A DNA stretch of 64,000 nucleotides from Trichomonas vaginalis G3 (Eukaryota > Parabasalia > Trichomonadida > Trichomonadidae): positions 10,168,001 through 10,232,000 of the forward strand of contig NC_067205.1 in assembly GCF_026262505.1 (NCBI RefSeq), read 5' to 3'. Positions 40,976-51,948 of this stretch are shown here, in pieces. A program made the translations under genes and the position numbers. The stretch's first letter is position 1; the number at the start of each line of letters is the position of its first letter. The notes beneath the pieces are model-generated. The model worked only from the letters and a program-made list of their open reading frames with translations, did no database searches and had not been told where the DNA came from.

Positions 40976-43744
40976 TTTATTTTATTTTATTTTTTATATA
41001 AGTTTTTTTTATTTAAGGATACCCTTACGTGTCAGATTTTTTGCGCATACGAAGAAGTCATGCTAGACATGAGCTATAAACCTGAAATTTTAGCAACATA
41101 TTTAAAACTTTTTAAACTACAATACACTTTAATATTCAAGAACAAAAATATTCTTTTTAGAAATTACATAATTATTTTATGTGAAATCTATATAAAAACA
41201 TATTTTGCGAGCGTAACTTTTTTCTTTATAAGCACCTTATATGACTGATAAACTGTGAAGGCACATAATTGTTAATTCATAGAGTTGATATGTTTCCAAA
41301 ATTGAGAGGAAATTTGAAAATTGAATACCCTTTCAATTCAATTTTCAAAAGATATCAGCTCCTTCAATAATTGAAGGACGATTTTGATCATTTGCTCTTA
41401 AAACAAGTATGACATGGAGAAAAAAGTTACGCTCGCAAATCTGAAATATAACTATCATATAAAAAAATTAAATTTCTAATTTTTTACTCTATAGATATTA
41501 TTGGCCACTTGTGTAATGCATAAAAGTTTATGTCATATGCATACATTTGGAAGTATGGGAGACGAGGGAAATTACTTCTATGAGGCACTAGGATTTTTAA
41601 AAATTTCTCTATCGGACTCACCATTCAATTTCTCGAAAATTAAAAAAAATCAATAATAGCTAAAATGTATTATGCATAACAAATTTTAATGTTACACGGT
41701 ATTTTTTGAACTTCATGACATGAATTTTCTTTATATTTTTTTTTTTGGATTTTCTATGATTTATGCGATAGGCTGGAACAACATTGTAAGTGCAATGATA
41801 TCATTTATAGAGAAATCTAAAACTTCAGCATTCAGAACTCGCAACCACAAAAATATTCATTTGCTAAGTAAGTAAAGTTGATTAAGTTCGACACTTAGCT
41901 TTTATACGTAAAACCAAGTGTGTATTGTTATTTCTTGTTAAATTATTGAGAAAAAAATAAATTGTAAGAGAAACGATACTGATTATTGAAATAATATTGA
42001 GGGTAGCTGCAGATTTCTTCATTAACATGCCGGAAATTTGTTAATCTTGGTTTTCTATCATAAAATCTGTCGAAGAATCTAAAAACGGAGATATGAAATA
42101 GAGATCATGTAAATCTAGAGTATCCTGTCAGAAAAATAGACTAAGCATGTAACCCTTTTTTGGTCATAAACACTTTTTACCACTTAGTCATACAGATGAT
42201 CATTAAATTTAAACGAGCACTTTTTGTCAGAATTTATTCTTTTACAAAGACAGAAGATTTTAGTATTATTTAATATTAGTGCTGTAGCAAAATTCAAAAA
42301 ACGGTGAAAATTCAGTGAATTTGTGAATTCACATTTTTTTTCGACATTTTTCTTGATATATCCATGCACATTAAGAACACAGCTTTGATACGCTTAAAAA
42401 AGCATATTTCATATGAAATTGTTAAAGAAATAAACAATTTATATAAAAATTGCACTTATGGGCAGTTTAGATATATAATTTATATATAACATATATACAA
42501 ATCCATAGACAAAGTGCAATAACTACAATGTTGTAGAAAATTACAGCAGAAATACTGACTTTTTGAAGGATAATAAGAATTCTTCTAAAAATACTGAAAA
42601 TTAACATATTTCTGTACTCAATTTAGTATATGCACAGAAGTTATGATTTGGTGTTAGGTTTTTATGCCCCAAAATCTAGATTTTTGTGACATCAAATCTT
42701 ATTAGTGGATAAATCAAAGACTGTCATTTTGAAATAAGCTCATATCAATAAATATCCATTTAAAAGCCTTATTATAATATGTAACTAGCAAAAAGCCTAA
42801 TATTTATCAAAATTAATCAAATCAAATGATCAATATTCATGATATGTCATCAGCAATAGCTAATTGATATTTTATTTTGTATTGATATTCATTTTTCTCA
42901 TATTATACACGATTATATCTCTTTTTTTAAAAAAAGTTTTTATATTAGACATGAAAGTTGAATTAATACAATTTTGTACTAGAGTTTGTTTGTATATTAA
43001 ATAATAATGATATATACTTCAACATATTGCGTCTCACCATTACCAAAATGTAATTTTGCATACAATTTTCTTTCATTTAACAATGATGTTATTTGAAAAG
43101 TGATACTTCCATGATTATTGATTAATGTTCCATCATATATAGGAATGAATGTTAAACAAGACACGCCTGCAGCTGGGTGCATTCGTGGCATTGTGATAAG
43201 GCTTATATATAAAGACTTCTCTCGCGATCAGCATTACGTCAAATGAATATTGACCCATTATTTTGGCGATGCGCTAGTTCCAAGTAGAAATGCTTTTGGT
43301 ATATTTGTATGTCTATATGTTATGAATCATAATCATGGTATTATTGTAAAAAACGTTCTTAGTCATTAAATCAATCCTAGTATCTAAAGATATAATTTAG
43401 ATTTTTTTGTTTATTGCTAAAATTAAATACAGTATAACTTTCTTTCATATTGTCGGTACTAACAATACAAGATTGTGTTGAAAAAAACTTAAATATGCAT
43501 GAAAATTAAATTTAATGTGTAAATATGATAAAAATTTCAACTTTACTAATAACATACATAAGTTTCTGATAGTTTAATATAGTTCATATTGATGTGACTG
43601 TAAACTATATCAAAAAAATATTTTTAAATATTGTTATGCAAATAATGGGATTTCTAAGGAAAAAATGATTATATTTGTTATATAAAGCAATCTTTTTAAT
43701 TATTCACTACGTTTATTACATTTTTTGCCGACCATTTACGTAAT
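40976..43744. other. AT-rich intergenic DNA with one short element
   Basis: About 2.8 kb. Besides the 41204-41439 element I see a possible terminus TTTAAGGATACCC near 41013 without a partner. On the minus strand 42997-43191 reads as a 64-residue peptide (LTFIPIYDGTLINNHG, LHFGNGETQYVEVY) and another frame upstream to about 43300 has peptide-like sequence (MGQYSFDVMLIAREVFIY). This may be a decayed gene, but I cannot assign it. Confidence 0.5.
41204..41439. mobile_element. Small MITE-like element, 236 bp
   Basis: TTTGCGAGCGTAACTTTTTT at 41204 opens a perfect 22-bp inverted repeat whose other arm is 41418-41439. The 192-bp interior holds further self-complementary DNA (AATTGAGAGG; CTTCAATAATTGAAG) and no frame. 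No target duplication was identified. Confidence 0.6.
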
Positions 43745-44262
43745 ATGCCTCCACCAAGCAGACGCAAACAACAAAGTCGTGAAGCTAACGAAAAATCAAT
43801 TGAAGCAAAAAAAACTCCCAAGAAAAGAATGCGCCAAAGGAAGTCGATCCAAAACACTGGACTGCTTCTGTAATTGTTAATGGTGACTCTTATACTCGAG
43901 CAAGGAATTTATTTCAAGATAACAATATTAAAGTGCCGAGTGAAAAAGAGTTTTACCGTCATCAAAAAGAAATAGGTAAGGTAATACTAGAATATAAAGA
44001 GCAATCTATTAAAAATGCTCAACAAACAATGAAGAAAGATACATTTTTAAGCACTGATTCGCATTATAATGTTGGCAGAAATGCTACAGCGTGCCAAAGT
44101 TTAATGATGGACAACCGTGGAAAAGTTGTTGGTGAAACAACTGTTATAAAAAAGAGCTCTGGAGGAGACTTTGAAGGCCAATCCAACATAATGGAAACAG
44201 AATGTACAAAGAGGATGATGTCAAATTTTGACTTTACAAAGTCTAACTATTTTTTATATTAG
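43745..44262 (+). pseudogene. Broken Mutator-like transposase fragment
   Basis: A DNA-transposon remnant. The ATG at 43745 opens a basic, nuclear-targeting-like peptide (PPPSRRKQQSREAN, KKTPKKRMRQRKS) that ends in a stop after a frame change near 43830. In the next frame the sequence continues through HWTASVIVNGDSYTRARNLF to the ORF ending at 44262. The segment FLSTDSHYNVGRNATACQS, followed by NRGKVVGETTVIKK and GQSNIMETECTKRMM, resembles the first part of the DDE domain of Mutator/Kolobok-type transposases, where an Asp-x-x-W/H-x-x-x-(G)R block is followed by a GSSxxME motif. The protein stops after about 170 residues, so the remaining catalytic residues are missing. No terminal repeats were found around it. 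Confidence 0.55.
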
Positions 44263-45008
44263 TACATATACACACTTGGGATTCTCATAGTTATATTGAT
44301 AATTGTCTGTTTGTTAAACAAATTTCATTGTATAATATAAACAGGATATTGAGAATTCCAAAATAGATAGGAAGTAAGATGAATTCAAATGTCTCATTTT
44401 ATTTGATGAAACATACATATTCTAGCATGCAAACTTATTTTTTTGATCATTACTGGAGCAGTTGAAAATTATACATTCCATTAACCATAGAATATCTAGA
44501 AATTTATATGCAATAACGGAAAATAAAAGCAATTTAGGGAATTTAAGAGGAGAGAGGGTCAAAGTTGCTATTTGTCACTTTTCCACAAGAATATAATGGG
44601 GAAAAAGTTATCATATAGTTGATCTCATTCACTGAGGTGAGAGATGCATGTAGTGTAATATGTAATGGGATAAACAGTGGGATTACTGCTCTAAGTCCTA
44701 GGTTCGAGACACATTGGCTTCATTTTTCTCTTTTTTATTGACGTAAACTGTTCAATTTTTGTGTTCTCCATTCAAATTTCAGAATTTTTTTTGCAGATTT
44801 CACGCTACATTCGAAGTTACCTTTTGTAACAACCACCACTGCCTACGAAAGACGAAAGTGTGTCACGATTTCACCCGGAAATCCGACGGTTGTTTAAGAG
44901 TAAGCACTTTTGGCACCTACTCAATTTAAGAGCCGGCTTAAGTTTCTAATAAAGATTCTGCAAAAATGAAAGATTTAAAGAGCAAAAAACAATATTTTTT
45001 ATTCAAAA
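44263..45008. other. Intergenic with a tRNA-like or SINE-like stretch
   Basis: Within 44650-44735 the order of an A-box-like TAGTGTAATATGTAATGGG and a B-box-like GGTTCGAGAC followed by T-rich DNA recalls a tRNA-derived SINE. The T stem pairs poorly and I cannot fold a full cloverleaf, so this is weak. Nothing else was recognised in the 750 bp. Confidence 0.2.
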
Positions 45009-46052
45009 TCAATAAATCGCATCTGTATATGCACTAACTAAAAACAATAATAATTTACCGTCTTTCTTTTTAATTTTCATTTCTTCTGTGATCTCAACTT
45101 GTTTTCGATTGTCTTGAGGTATTGGAATAACTGCAAGGCAGTAGGCAGTTGAAAGATGGGACAACGGATTAACAAAACTAGTTTCTATTGTATTTGTAGT
45201 TGTATAGTCAAAATATGTATCAATATAACAGCTATCTAAAATCGAAGAGTATGATGAAAATGTAGTATAATCATTATTTATGAATGAGCAATGATAGCAT
45301 TCTAAGTTACTACCACCAAGTAAGAAAAGCTCGTCACAATTCGTATTATTGATGATATTGTTATAGAACATTGTTATTTGAATTTGAGATTCAATCATTT
45401 CATTTACTTCATAATTTCTGTTATAACCAAATGACGAAAAGTTTACAACAATTGAAATTCCACTTTCTATATAAAAGCATGAGTCCCAATTGGCTTGATT
45501 GTAACTATCATTTACTGAATAAATTATTTGATTGCCTCCTGTAAGTCTGATTGTATTGCCGCCATAATTTGGAGGACAATTGAAAACAGTTCCTTCAATA
45601 AACGAGTTATTATATGCAGCTTGGGAATAAAGAAATTGGGCTCCTTTTGAACCTGTCAAACCTTTACACAAATCTCCGCAAAATCGCCTATTAATCGCAG
45701 AATTGGATCCATAAACGTACATTCCGCCACCTGTATCTGGGCTGTAGCAGTTATAGAAAGTAGAATCTGTTTCGAAAAAATCGTAATTACTGCTAGAAAT
45801 ATATATTCCGCAGTTTGATAGATCGTAGAATAAGCATAGATATAAGAAATACTGACTTTGAGATGGTAAAGAACAATTTACGCAGGTTGTAATATTTCCT
45901 GAAAATTTTGTTCCAAAATATTTATTCCAGAGATCTGGTAATGTGCCATCTTCATGTTTTGTAGGAGTCATGGTGTATTTTGATGTTTGGATGGATACTA
46001 ATAGTGAGGATAAGGGTGCACCCACATGTACGTTTATTTGAGAGGAGGAGGA
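45009..46052 (-). pseudogene. Truncated Pmp-like beta-helix surface protein
   Basis: About 338-347 residues of a right-handed beta-helix protein of the chlamydial polymorphic-membrane-protein-like type that is expanded in trichomonads. Features are short Asn/Ser/Tyr/Cys-rich rungs (STFYNCYSPDTGGGMYVYG, SSFGYNRNYEVNEM, YHCSFINNDYTTFSS) and a CVNCSLPSQSQYF block. The frame is open to 46052 without a start codon; the first ATG inside it is at 45971. Full-length relatives have a signal peptide and a C-terminal membrane helix; neither is visible, so both ends appear lost. The 5' end is about 290 bp from the Polinton, next to a CCCTCTCAATTTT motif (about 46056) like those at inverted-repeat element ends elsewhere in the window. 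Confidence 0.65.
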
Positions 46053-46384
46053 TTACCCTCTCAATTTTGAAAGCTTCGTTAACTTAATATCTCGATGAAT
46101 ATTGGATTAAAATTGAATTCGCCCATACCAATATATCTGATACAATATCCTTAAGTTTTACTAAAAAGAATTTTTTAAAATCCCTGCAGATTCGGGGATT
46201 TTTAAATTTTTTGATTTTTTTCGAAAATTTTTCGGGAAAAAAAATATTTTCAGAAGAGCCTTAACGGCTAAGTTTTATGTTTAATGTTGAGTATCAAAAA
46301 GAATGGGCATCTGATATAGCCATCATATATCCCAGAAGCTAGGGCTGTACAAGATTTAAAAAAACATTGCCGGGTTACCGTAGA

Positions 46385-46580
46385 GGCCTAAAAAAATCGC
46401 GCCTCGGCGGCAAGCCGCCTCGGCATTAAGAATGCGCATCTAAATTTTTATATGTCCTTCTTTCTTTTATTTTTCCCTTCCCTTTCTTTTCTTTTTCTTT
46501 TTTTCCCTCCTCTTGCTCTCATTAAAAAAAAAAAAAAAGGGTATTGGGGCTTCCAGGCACTTCGTGCCCTCTAGCCCCGA
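46385..46580. repeat. GC-rich hairpins at the Polinton left end
   Basis: GCCTCGGCGG followed by CCGCCTCGGC near 46401-46425, and GGGGCTTCCAGGCAC facing GTGCCCTCTAGCCCC near 46545-46577, are self-complementary and stand out from the AT-rich host DNA. A C/T-rich tract (46459-46520) and a long A run lie between them. They may belong to the element's terminal repeat. Confidence 0.45.
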
Positions 46581-46610
46581 AGATGTTTAGTATAAAGCCG
46601 CTTTTTAACT

Positions 46611-46616
46611 TCACTT
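46611..46616 (+). promoter_or_regulatory. Host-like initiator before the first Polinton gene
   Basis: TCACTT lies about 8 bases before the ATG at 46620 and fits the trichomonad initiator TCA(C/T)(A/T). It suggests the element gene is read by host RNA polymerase II. Confidence 0.45.
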
Positions 46617-46619
46617 AAA

Positions 46620-48719
46620 ATGCCACGTAAGCTACGTAAGAATATACGTAAGAGGAAGAGAGCATTGAAACATCCAATAGTAAGACTGACACCACAACAA
46701 CAGTTGCAACAACAAATGCTGAATGACCCCACTATGTTGCAACAAATGTCAAGCAATCCTATGCTTTTAAACCGAGTTCTTGGTGCACAGAGTGGAGGTT
46801 TAAGAGCGGCACTTTTAGCGAAAATGGCAGGCTATGGTGGAGCTGCAGACGGAACAGCCTATAACCCTCAAAGTCAAATGAATTTGAGTTCACTCAAAAA
46901 TCAAATAGCAGATGTCAAAAAGTCAAACATAGACATACAGAAGCAAATAGGTGAAAACGAAAAGAAACTAGAATATGACAGACACACAAAGAAACTCAAT
47001 GAGTTAAACGTAGAGAAAAAGAAGAAAGAAGAACAACTGAAAGAACTAAGTACAGAGGAATATGCGAAAAAAGTGTCAGAAAAAGCAGCAGAAGTAGCAA
47101 AAATGGAACAAGATGTCATAAATTTGAAAAACCATACTACTCGATATAAAGTACTGAAAGATGAAGAGATAAAACAAAAAGCCCTGAAGACATATATGGA
47201 TAGCGATGAGTATAAAAAGGAAGTTGAAGCAAATGTAAAGGCAGAAAAACTTTTACAGTTGCAAAACCAAACCGTACAGTATGAAAACTTAGCACAAGAA
47301 AGTAAAAATAACGACGCAGCCATGCAAAAGGCAATGAAAAGCGCAGAATATATAAAAGCTAACAATGACTGGTTAGATGCCCAAGCCAACGCTAAAGCAG
47401 CCCAGCTTATAGGGTCAATAAGGACAAAAATACAAGCGGATGAAGACAGTTCAAATGAAGCTTTAACAAATGCTGACTTTAAGAACGCCTTCGAAGCTCT
47501 TCATAGTAAGGTGAAACAAGTGAACGACTTCTCATCTGGAAAGAAACTGAAGTCTGAAGGTTTCGACAAAGAGTTAAAAGAAGTAGCACAAAATATGACG
47601 AAAATAACAGATGCAGCAACGAGACAGGCAGTTCAAAGTGCCTATGACGCCGTTAGAGCAACTGTTGTGAAAAGTCAAGAAAAAGAGTTACAACAGACCA
47701 AAACAGACCTAGTAAATGCTTTCTTAAGAACGAAAAGTCAGATAGGACATTACGCTGCAGATGGAACATATGTGCCAGCTGGTGGAACTTATATACCAGC
47801 TGTTGGAATTTATATACCACCAAACCCTCCAAGAGAAGCACCTGCACCAGGACTACCTAACACATTTACATCGTCACATGGACATAGACACAGGCATGCA
47901 CCAAAACCAACACAACAACCAACACAACAACCAGCACAACAACCACCTCCACAACCAGCACAACAACCAACAGTTCAAAACCCTGCACAACAACCACCTC
48001 CACAACCAGCACAGCAACCAACAGTTCAAAACCCTGCACAACAACAACCACAAACAGAGCAAGGACATAAAAGAAGTAGAGAACAAGGAAACCAAGAATT
48101 CTTAAAAAGGCTTAAGGAAGACTATGGTTACCCAGATAGTATTGACTTTAGTGACAGATATAAAGAAGCTATTAGAAAGTTCAAGGGAGGAAATACTGAC
48201 CCGAACCTATTTAGCTTTATGGTTCAGCACCAAATGGGATATAATTTCAAACCTGGAAAATACAAGCTCGCTAAGGGATATGATTTAATAGCATATCATC
48301 CAAATGACATGACTGAATTTACTCCGAGATATTTGATGTCAGAGCTAAATGACAATTCAACTCCCGTCATGAAACGCGTAAAAAATAGAGACGGAACGAA
48401 AGAAGAAAGGTTTATGAGTCCGGATGACTTAGAAAGGGAAGTTGTTAAAAACGGTCTCGGAATATATGAAATGCCAGCAGATGAGGTACAAGAAACTCCA
48501 CAGGAAGAACTAGTTCAGATACAACCAGACATGGAAGAAATAGTTCAGCAACAACAGCTAGAAGAGCCTGAAGGAAACGAACAAGTCACTCCTTTGGAAA
48601 CTAACTTCACAGAACTAGATGAAGATTTGGAACAGCCGAAAAATCTTGACCCTCAACAAGTGTATGCGGAGAATATGGAATATTTCCAAGAGTCTAAAAA
48701 AAAAATTCGGCTGACATAG
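46620..48719 (+). CDS. Polinton gene: coiled-coil and Pro/Gln repeat protein
   Basis: Part of the Polinton. 699 residues, function not recognised. It starts very basic (RKLRKNIRKRKRALK), continues with a Gln-rich segment and a long charged coiled coil (about residues 90-370), then a Pro/Gln repeat of PAQQP and PTVQNPAQQPPPQ units (about 430-485), and ends with an acidic domain. A virion-associated or core protein is a guess from size and position. The frame looks whole. Confidence 0.6.
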   Translation: MPRKLRKNIRKRKRALKHPIVRLTPQQQLQQQMLNDPTMLQQMSSNPMLLNRVLGAQSGGLRAALLAKMAGYGGAADGTAYNPQSQMNLSSLKNQIADVKKSNIDIQKQIGENEKKLEYDRHTKKLNELNVEKKKKEEQLKELSTEEYAKKVSEKAAEVAKMEQDVINLKNHTTRYKVLKDEEIKQKALKTYMDSDEYKKEVEANVKAEKLLQLQNQTVQYENLAQESKNNDAAMQKAMKSAEYIKANNDWLDAQANAKAAQLIGSIRTKIQADEDSSNEALTNADFKNAFEALHSKVKQVNDFSSGKKLKSEGFDKELKEVAQNMTKITDAATRQAVQSAYDAVRATVVKSQEKELQQTKTDLVNAFLRTKSQIGHYAADGTYVPAGGTYIPAVGIYIPPNPPREAPAPGLPNTFTSSHGHRHRHAPKPTQQPTQQPAQQPPPQPAQQPTVQNPAQQPPPQPAQQPTVQNPAQQQPQTEQGHKRSREQGNQEFLKRLKEDYGYPDSIDFSDRYKEAIRKFKGGNTDPNLFSFMVQHQMGYNFKPGKYKLAKGYDLIAYHPNDMTEFTPRYLMSELNDNSTPVMKRVKNRDGTKEERFMSPDDLEREVVKNGLGIYEMPADEVQETPQEELVQIQPDMEEIVQQQQLEEPEGNEQVTPLETNFTELDEDLEQPKNLDPQQVYAENMEYFQESKKKIRLT

Positions 48720-48736
48720 TAGAAGAATATCGAAAA

Positions 48737-49981
48737 ATGTTTGCCGACATACAAAAGACTCCAACACCAGATGAAAATATTCAGCATAGAATGGAAGTAC
48801 TGAAAGAAAATGTACACAAATACAACAACCCTTTTTACTTACGAGCATTTAACGTTCAATCTTCGGATGAACTCGGTGAAAATAAAAGGTTAAATTTCAA
48901 GAAAACATATAGAAATGAAACATTGTTTAAAGTTCATTCAGAACCTAACCAAGATGGAAACAAACCTACTTTTGTTTCTGCAGACGATGGAACTACAATG
49001 AGATGGGGTCATAAAGCTAACCCGGATAGGTGGTTCATAAACTTACAACCACAATTCCAAGAAGTTGTAGACGCAATGGAAGTCAATGGTGAACCAGATA
49101 TAGCTGGTATTTTAAGCGCGGCTTTAATGCCATTGAAAGATATGAAACATGCAGATATTTTGGACCAGTATGAAATGAACATGGCTGATGGAAATATAAC
49201 ACCTGACGTTCTAGAACATTTATCTCAAAGAACTATACAGAACCATAGAGATGGTATATTTGGTGAAGAGTTTAGAAAGAAAGTTAGGGAGGGAGAAGGA
49301 AGAGAACCTATTGTACATGACCTTGCAAACGAAAGTTTACAAAATGTCATAAAAACTTACTTTGCAGACGATGAACTGAGAAGGGATGAATATTTAAGAA
49401 AACTCAAATGGACAGTACCAAATGAAATGTTAGTATTGAAAAACATGTTCCTTGACAAAATAAAACCAACTACAGAAATAAATGACGCAAGACTGAAAGA
49501 TTGGGTAAAAGCTTTCCCATTCACAAAAGATATAGTTGGTAACATGGAAAGAAAACCAGAATGGCTACAAAAACATATATTTGGAAACGAGCATATTCCA
49601 TATGGACAGGCACTGTTTGAAGAGCTTGAACCGGAAACTCAGGAAAGAGTCATGCAAACAATAAGCGACGACTCAAATACAAACTATGACAAACTCTTTC
49701 TAGGATATAGGTTACCTGAGATGGGCGACCAGAGCCCAAAGGCAAAAAGGACATGGAAAATTTGCAACATACTAGATGAACATGAGGCAAAGATGCAACA
49801 ACTTGAAGCAGAGGGCAAGTTACCAAAGCGACACCAAAGAAGAAGAGTAGAACAAAGTGAAAGTAGTGAAGAAGTAACTTCATCTAGTGAAAGTAGTGGC
49901 AATGAAGGAAAAAGAAGAGTTAAAAACTCAGTCAGGAAGAAAGTAAAGCTTGGTCCACGTGGGTTCTATTATGACATATAA
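48737..49981 (+). CDS. Polinton gene of unknown function, 414 residues
   Basis: Part of the Polinton, immediately after the previous gene on the same strand. Mixed alpha/beta composition, a Ser/Glu-rich segment near residue 370 (SESSEEVTSSSESSG) and a basic C terminus (KKVKLGPRGFYYDI). I do not recognise a family; the neighbourhood suggests a structural role. Confidence 0.5.
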   Translation: MFADIQKTPTPDENIQHRMEVLKENVHKYNNPFYLRAFNVQSSDELGENKRLNFKKTYRNETLFKVHSEPNQDGNKPTFVSADDGTTMRWGHKANPDRWFINLQPQFQEVVDAMEVNGEPDIAGILSAALMPLKDMKHADILDQYEMNMADGNITPDVLEHLSQRTIQNHRDGIFGEEFRKKVREGEGREPIVHDLANESLQNVIKTYFADDELRRDEYLRKLKWTVPNEMLVLKNMFLDKIKPTTEINDARLKDWVKAFPFTKDIVGNMERKPEWLQKHIFGNEHIPYGQALFEELEPETQERVMQTISDDSNTNYDKLFLGYRLPEMGDQSPKAKRTWKICNILDEHEAKMQQLEAEGKLPKRHQRRRVEQSESSEEVTSSSESSGNEGKRRVKNSVRKKVKLGPRGFYYDI

Positions 49982-50013
49982 ATCCAACTATTCTATATTT
50001 TTACCCATATGAA

Positions 50014-51477
50014 ATGTACGCCGCTCAGAATATAACGCCAACAGTTTTGGATGCTATGAATGGAAATGTTTCCGAATGGTATAACGAATGCGACAATGCC
50101 ATTAGAAGGTCAGAAATAGTTCCTGGAACTTACGAATATACAACTGCTGTTTCTTATGGAAACGTAGGTGAGTTTGGAGAAGGTTCTTCAACAACAGTAG
50201 ATATTGCTTGCGACAGGTTTCATATAATTTCTATTGACAACTCTTTCTTATACGTGGAACAAGACATTGAAATAAAACCTTCTGCCAAGTTGTCTGACAA
50301 GAAAGGTTGCAATGGAATTTTCTATGTCGGATACCAATATGCTCCAGAAGTTTTCATGGGATATAAGATATATTCTAACTCTGACTTAGTTCAAACAGTA
50401 ACATGGGCAAACTATGAATGGTTCGCTTTGAGAAACTCAGTACAACCACAAGCTAGAGAACAAACAGACCAGTATGCAACTATTGAGAAAATAAGAAGAC
50501 TTGACCCTAACGTTCCAGGAGTTTATGTTGACCTTTCTGGACAAACTGCAGCAGCAGTAACCAAAGTAAAATTGAAACTTAGAGTTCCTTTGTCATCTTT
50601 CCTCATCTTCAGGTTTTTAAGATACTTGCCAAACTGGGCAGGAAAAATTTCTATCGAACTTACTCCAAGCAAAAATAACTTAGTCATTGCACCAACACAA
50701 GACCCATTCACTCTTACTGTAGCTGGAACTGGTGGAGCCAAGTTCTGTGACTTTTGCAAAGACAAAGTTGACTTAGACTTTGGTTTCTCAAACCTCAACA
50801 CTGAAGTAAACTACTACTTCAATGCTGCTGGAACTGCTTGGGACCCAGTTAAGTTCACATGCGAAAAATTTGAATGCAAGAGAATAGAAAGCAGACTTGC
50901 AGTCTATATGTTGGACCCAGATATTTCAAATGCTTTAGCTGCCAAATATATTGCAGTTCCACTTATGTTCCCTATACACCAAATATCTGTCAAAGACTTT
51001 GCAGGTGAAGTTGGAAACCAAAGTGCTGACCCAGGTGCAAGAACAGATATTGCCTTAACAACTGCAATGAAACATGCAGATACTATGTTTGTACTGTTCA
51101 GACGAACTATAAATGACTATTCTTGTTTCTACAACCCCGGTATTAAATATCATATAAACATAGATGGCAAATACTATCCAAGAGAAGAATATTCTACAGT
51201 TGAGGATATGAGGTCATACAACTTGACATTAGATGCTATGAACTTTAACAACAACTTCACAACAACCATTAACCCTGAAATGCAAAGTTCTATTATGCCA
51301 TATGTGAAAGTATGGACCCATACAGGAGCTCAAAACACTCAATATACAAATGGAGACCGTTCAAACTTTTGGCTTGGCATTCCATTTGCTGACTCAGAAG
51401 ACTTTATGGGTGGTATTTCAACTGTTGGTACAGTTCAAATACAATATACTGTGACAGAGACGGTCCAAATGAATTGA
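50014..51477 (+). CDS. Polinton major capsid protein candidate
   Basis: Part of the Polinton. 487 residues, rich in beta-strand and aromatic residues, with no signal peptide; size and composition fit a double jelly-roll major capsid protein of the Polinton/adintovirus type. It follows the probable virion genes. Assignment rests on length, strand pattern and position, not on a decisive motif. The frame looks whole. TATTTTTACCCATAT just upstream resembles the sequence before the minus-strand gene at 62336. Confidence 0.55.
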   Translation: MYAAQNITPTVLDAMNGNVSEWYNECDNAIRRSEIVPGTYEYTTAVSYGNVGEFGEGSSTTVDIACDRFHIISIDNSFLYVEQDIEIKPSAKLSDKKGCNGIFYVGYQYAPEVFMGYKIYSNSDLVQTVTWANYEWFALRNSVQPQAREQTDQYATIEKIRRLDPNVPGVYVDLSGQTAAAVTKVKLKLRVPLSSFLIFRFLRYLPNWAGKISIELTPSKNNLVIAPTQDPFTLTVAGTGGAKFCDFCKDKVDLDFGFSNLNTEVNYYFNAAGTAWDPVKFTCEKFECKRIESRLAVYMLDPDISNALAAKYIAVPLMFPIHQISVKDFAGEVGNQSADPGARTDIALTTAMKHADTMFVLFRRTINDYSCFYNPGIKYHINIDGKYYPREEYSTVEDMRSYNLTLDAMNFNNNFTTTINPEMQSSIMPYVKVWTHTGAQNTQYTNGDRSNFWLGIPFADSEDFMGGISTVGTVQIQYTVTETVQMN

Positions 51478-51510
51478 AAGCAAAGAAGTTTACAAAACCA
51501 ATAGCACTTT

Positions 51511-51930
51511 TCACGGAAGATGCTCTTTTGAAGATTCGTTCGATGAAACCTGCTGGGGCTCCTCAGATTGGTATAACGACAGCTTCCATCGAGCAGATTT
51601 TGGCAGCAGGTCAGTAAGTTGTTCTTGAACTGACTTCTCTCCGTCAAATATTGACAGTACGCCAGTTTTGATATAATATTGTATTAAAAACTTTCCTTTA
51701 GAAATATCGGTCAGTTTTGTTGTTATATTTTTGTCTGCTTCAAGAACTTTCACCATCTCGGTTATACCAACTTTCTTTGCTTTATGAAAATATTTTGGTT
51801 CAGCAAAGACTGCTATTCTATAACATTTTCCATTGTTTGTATAAAGAACTATTCTGTCAATGAACTTGTATTGTTTGTGTGTGTAAACTTTGTTTTGCTT
51901 CAATTCGAAGAGATACTCAAATACGTCCAT
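51511..51930 (-). CDS. Polinton small gene, 139 residues
   Basis: Part of the Polinton, on the opposite strand to its neighbours, between the capsid candidate and the next + strand gene. It starts MDVFEYLFELKQNKVYTHKQ and has no domain I recognise. Convergent with the capsid gene and divergent from 51949. Confidence 0.5.
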   Translation of the reverse strand: MDVFEYLFELKQNKVYTHKQYKFIDRIVLYTNNGKCYRIAVFAEPKYFHKAKKVGITEMVKVLEADKNITTKLTDISKGKFLIQYYIKTGVLSIFDGEKSVQEQLTDLLPKSARWKLSLYQSEEPQQVSSNESSKEHLP

Positions 51931-51948
51931 CTTTTTATTCTAAGTAAA

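Noticed and set aside
42997-43300. Possible small gene on the minus strand
   Set aside because: The peptide looks protein-like, but only 64 codons are open from an ATG, the similarity-like part upstream is in another frame, and I cannot name a family. Left as a note in the intergenic entry.
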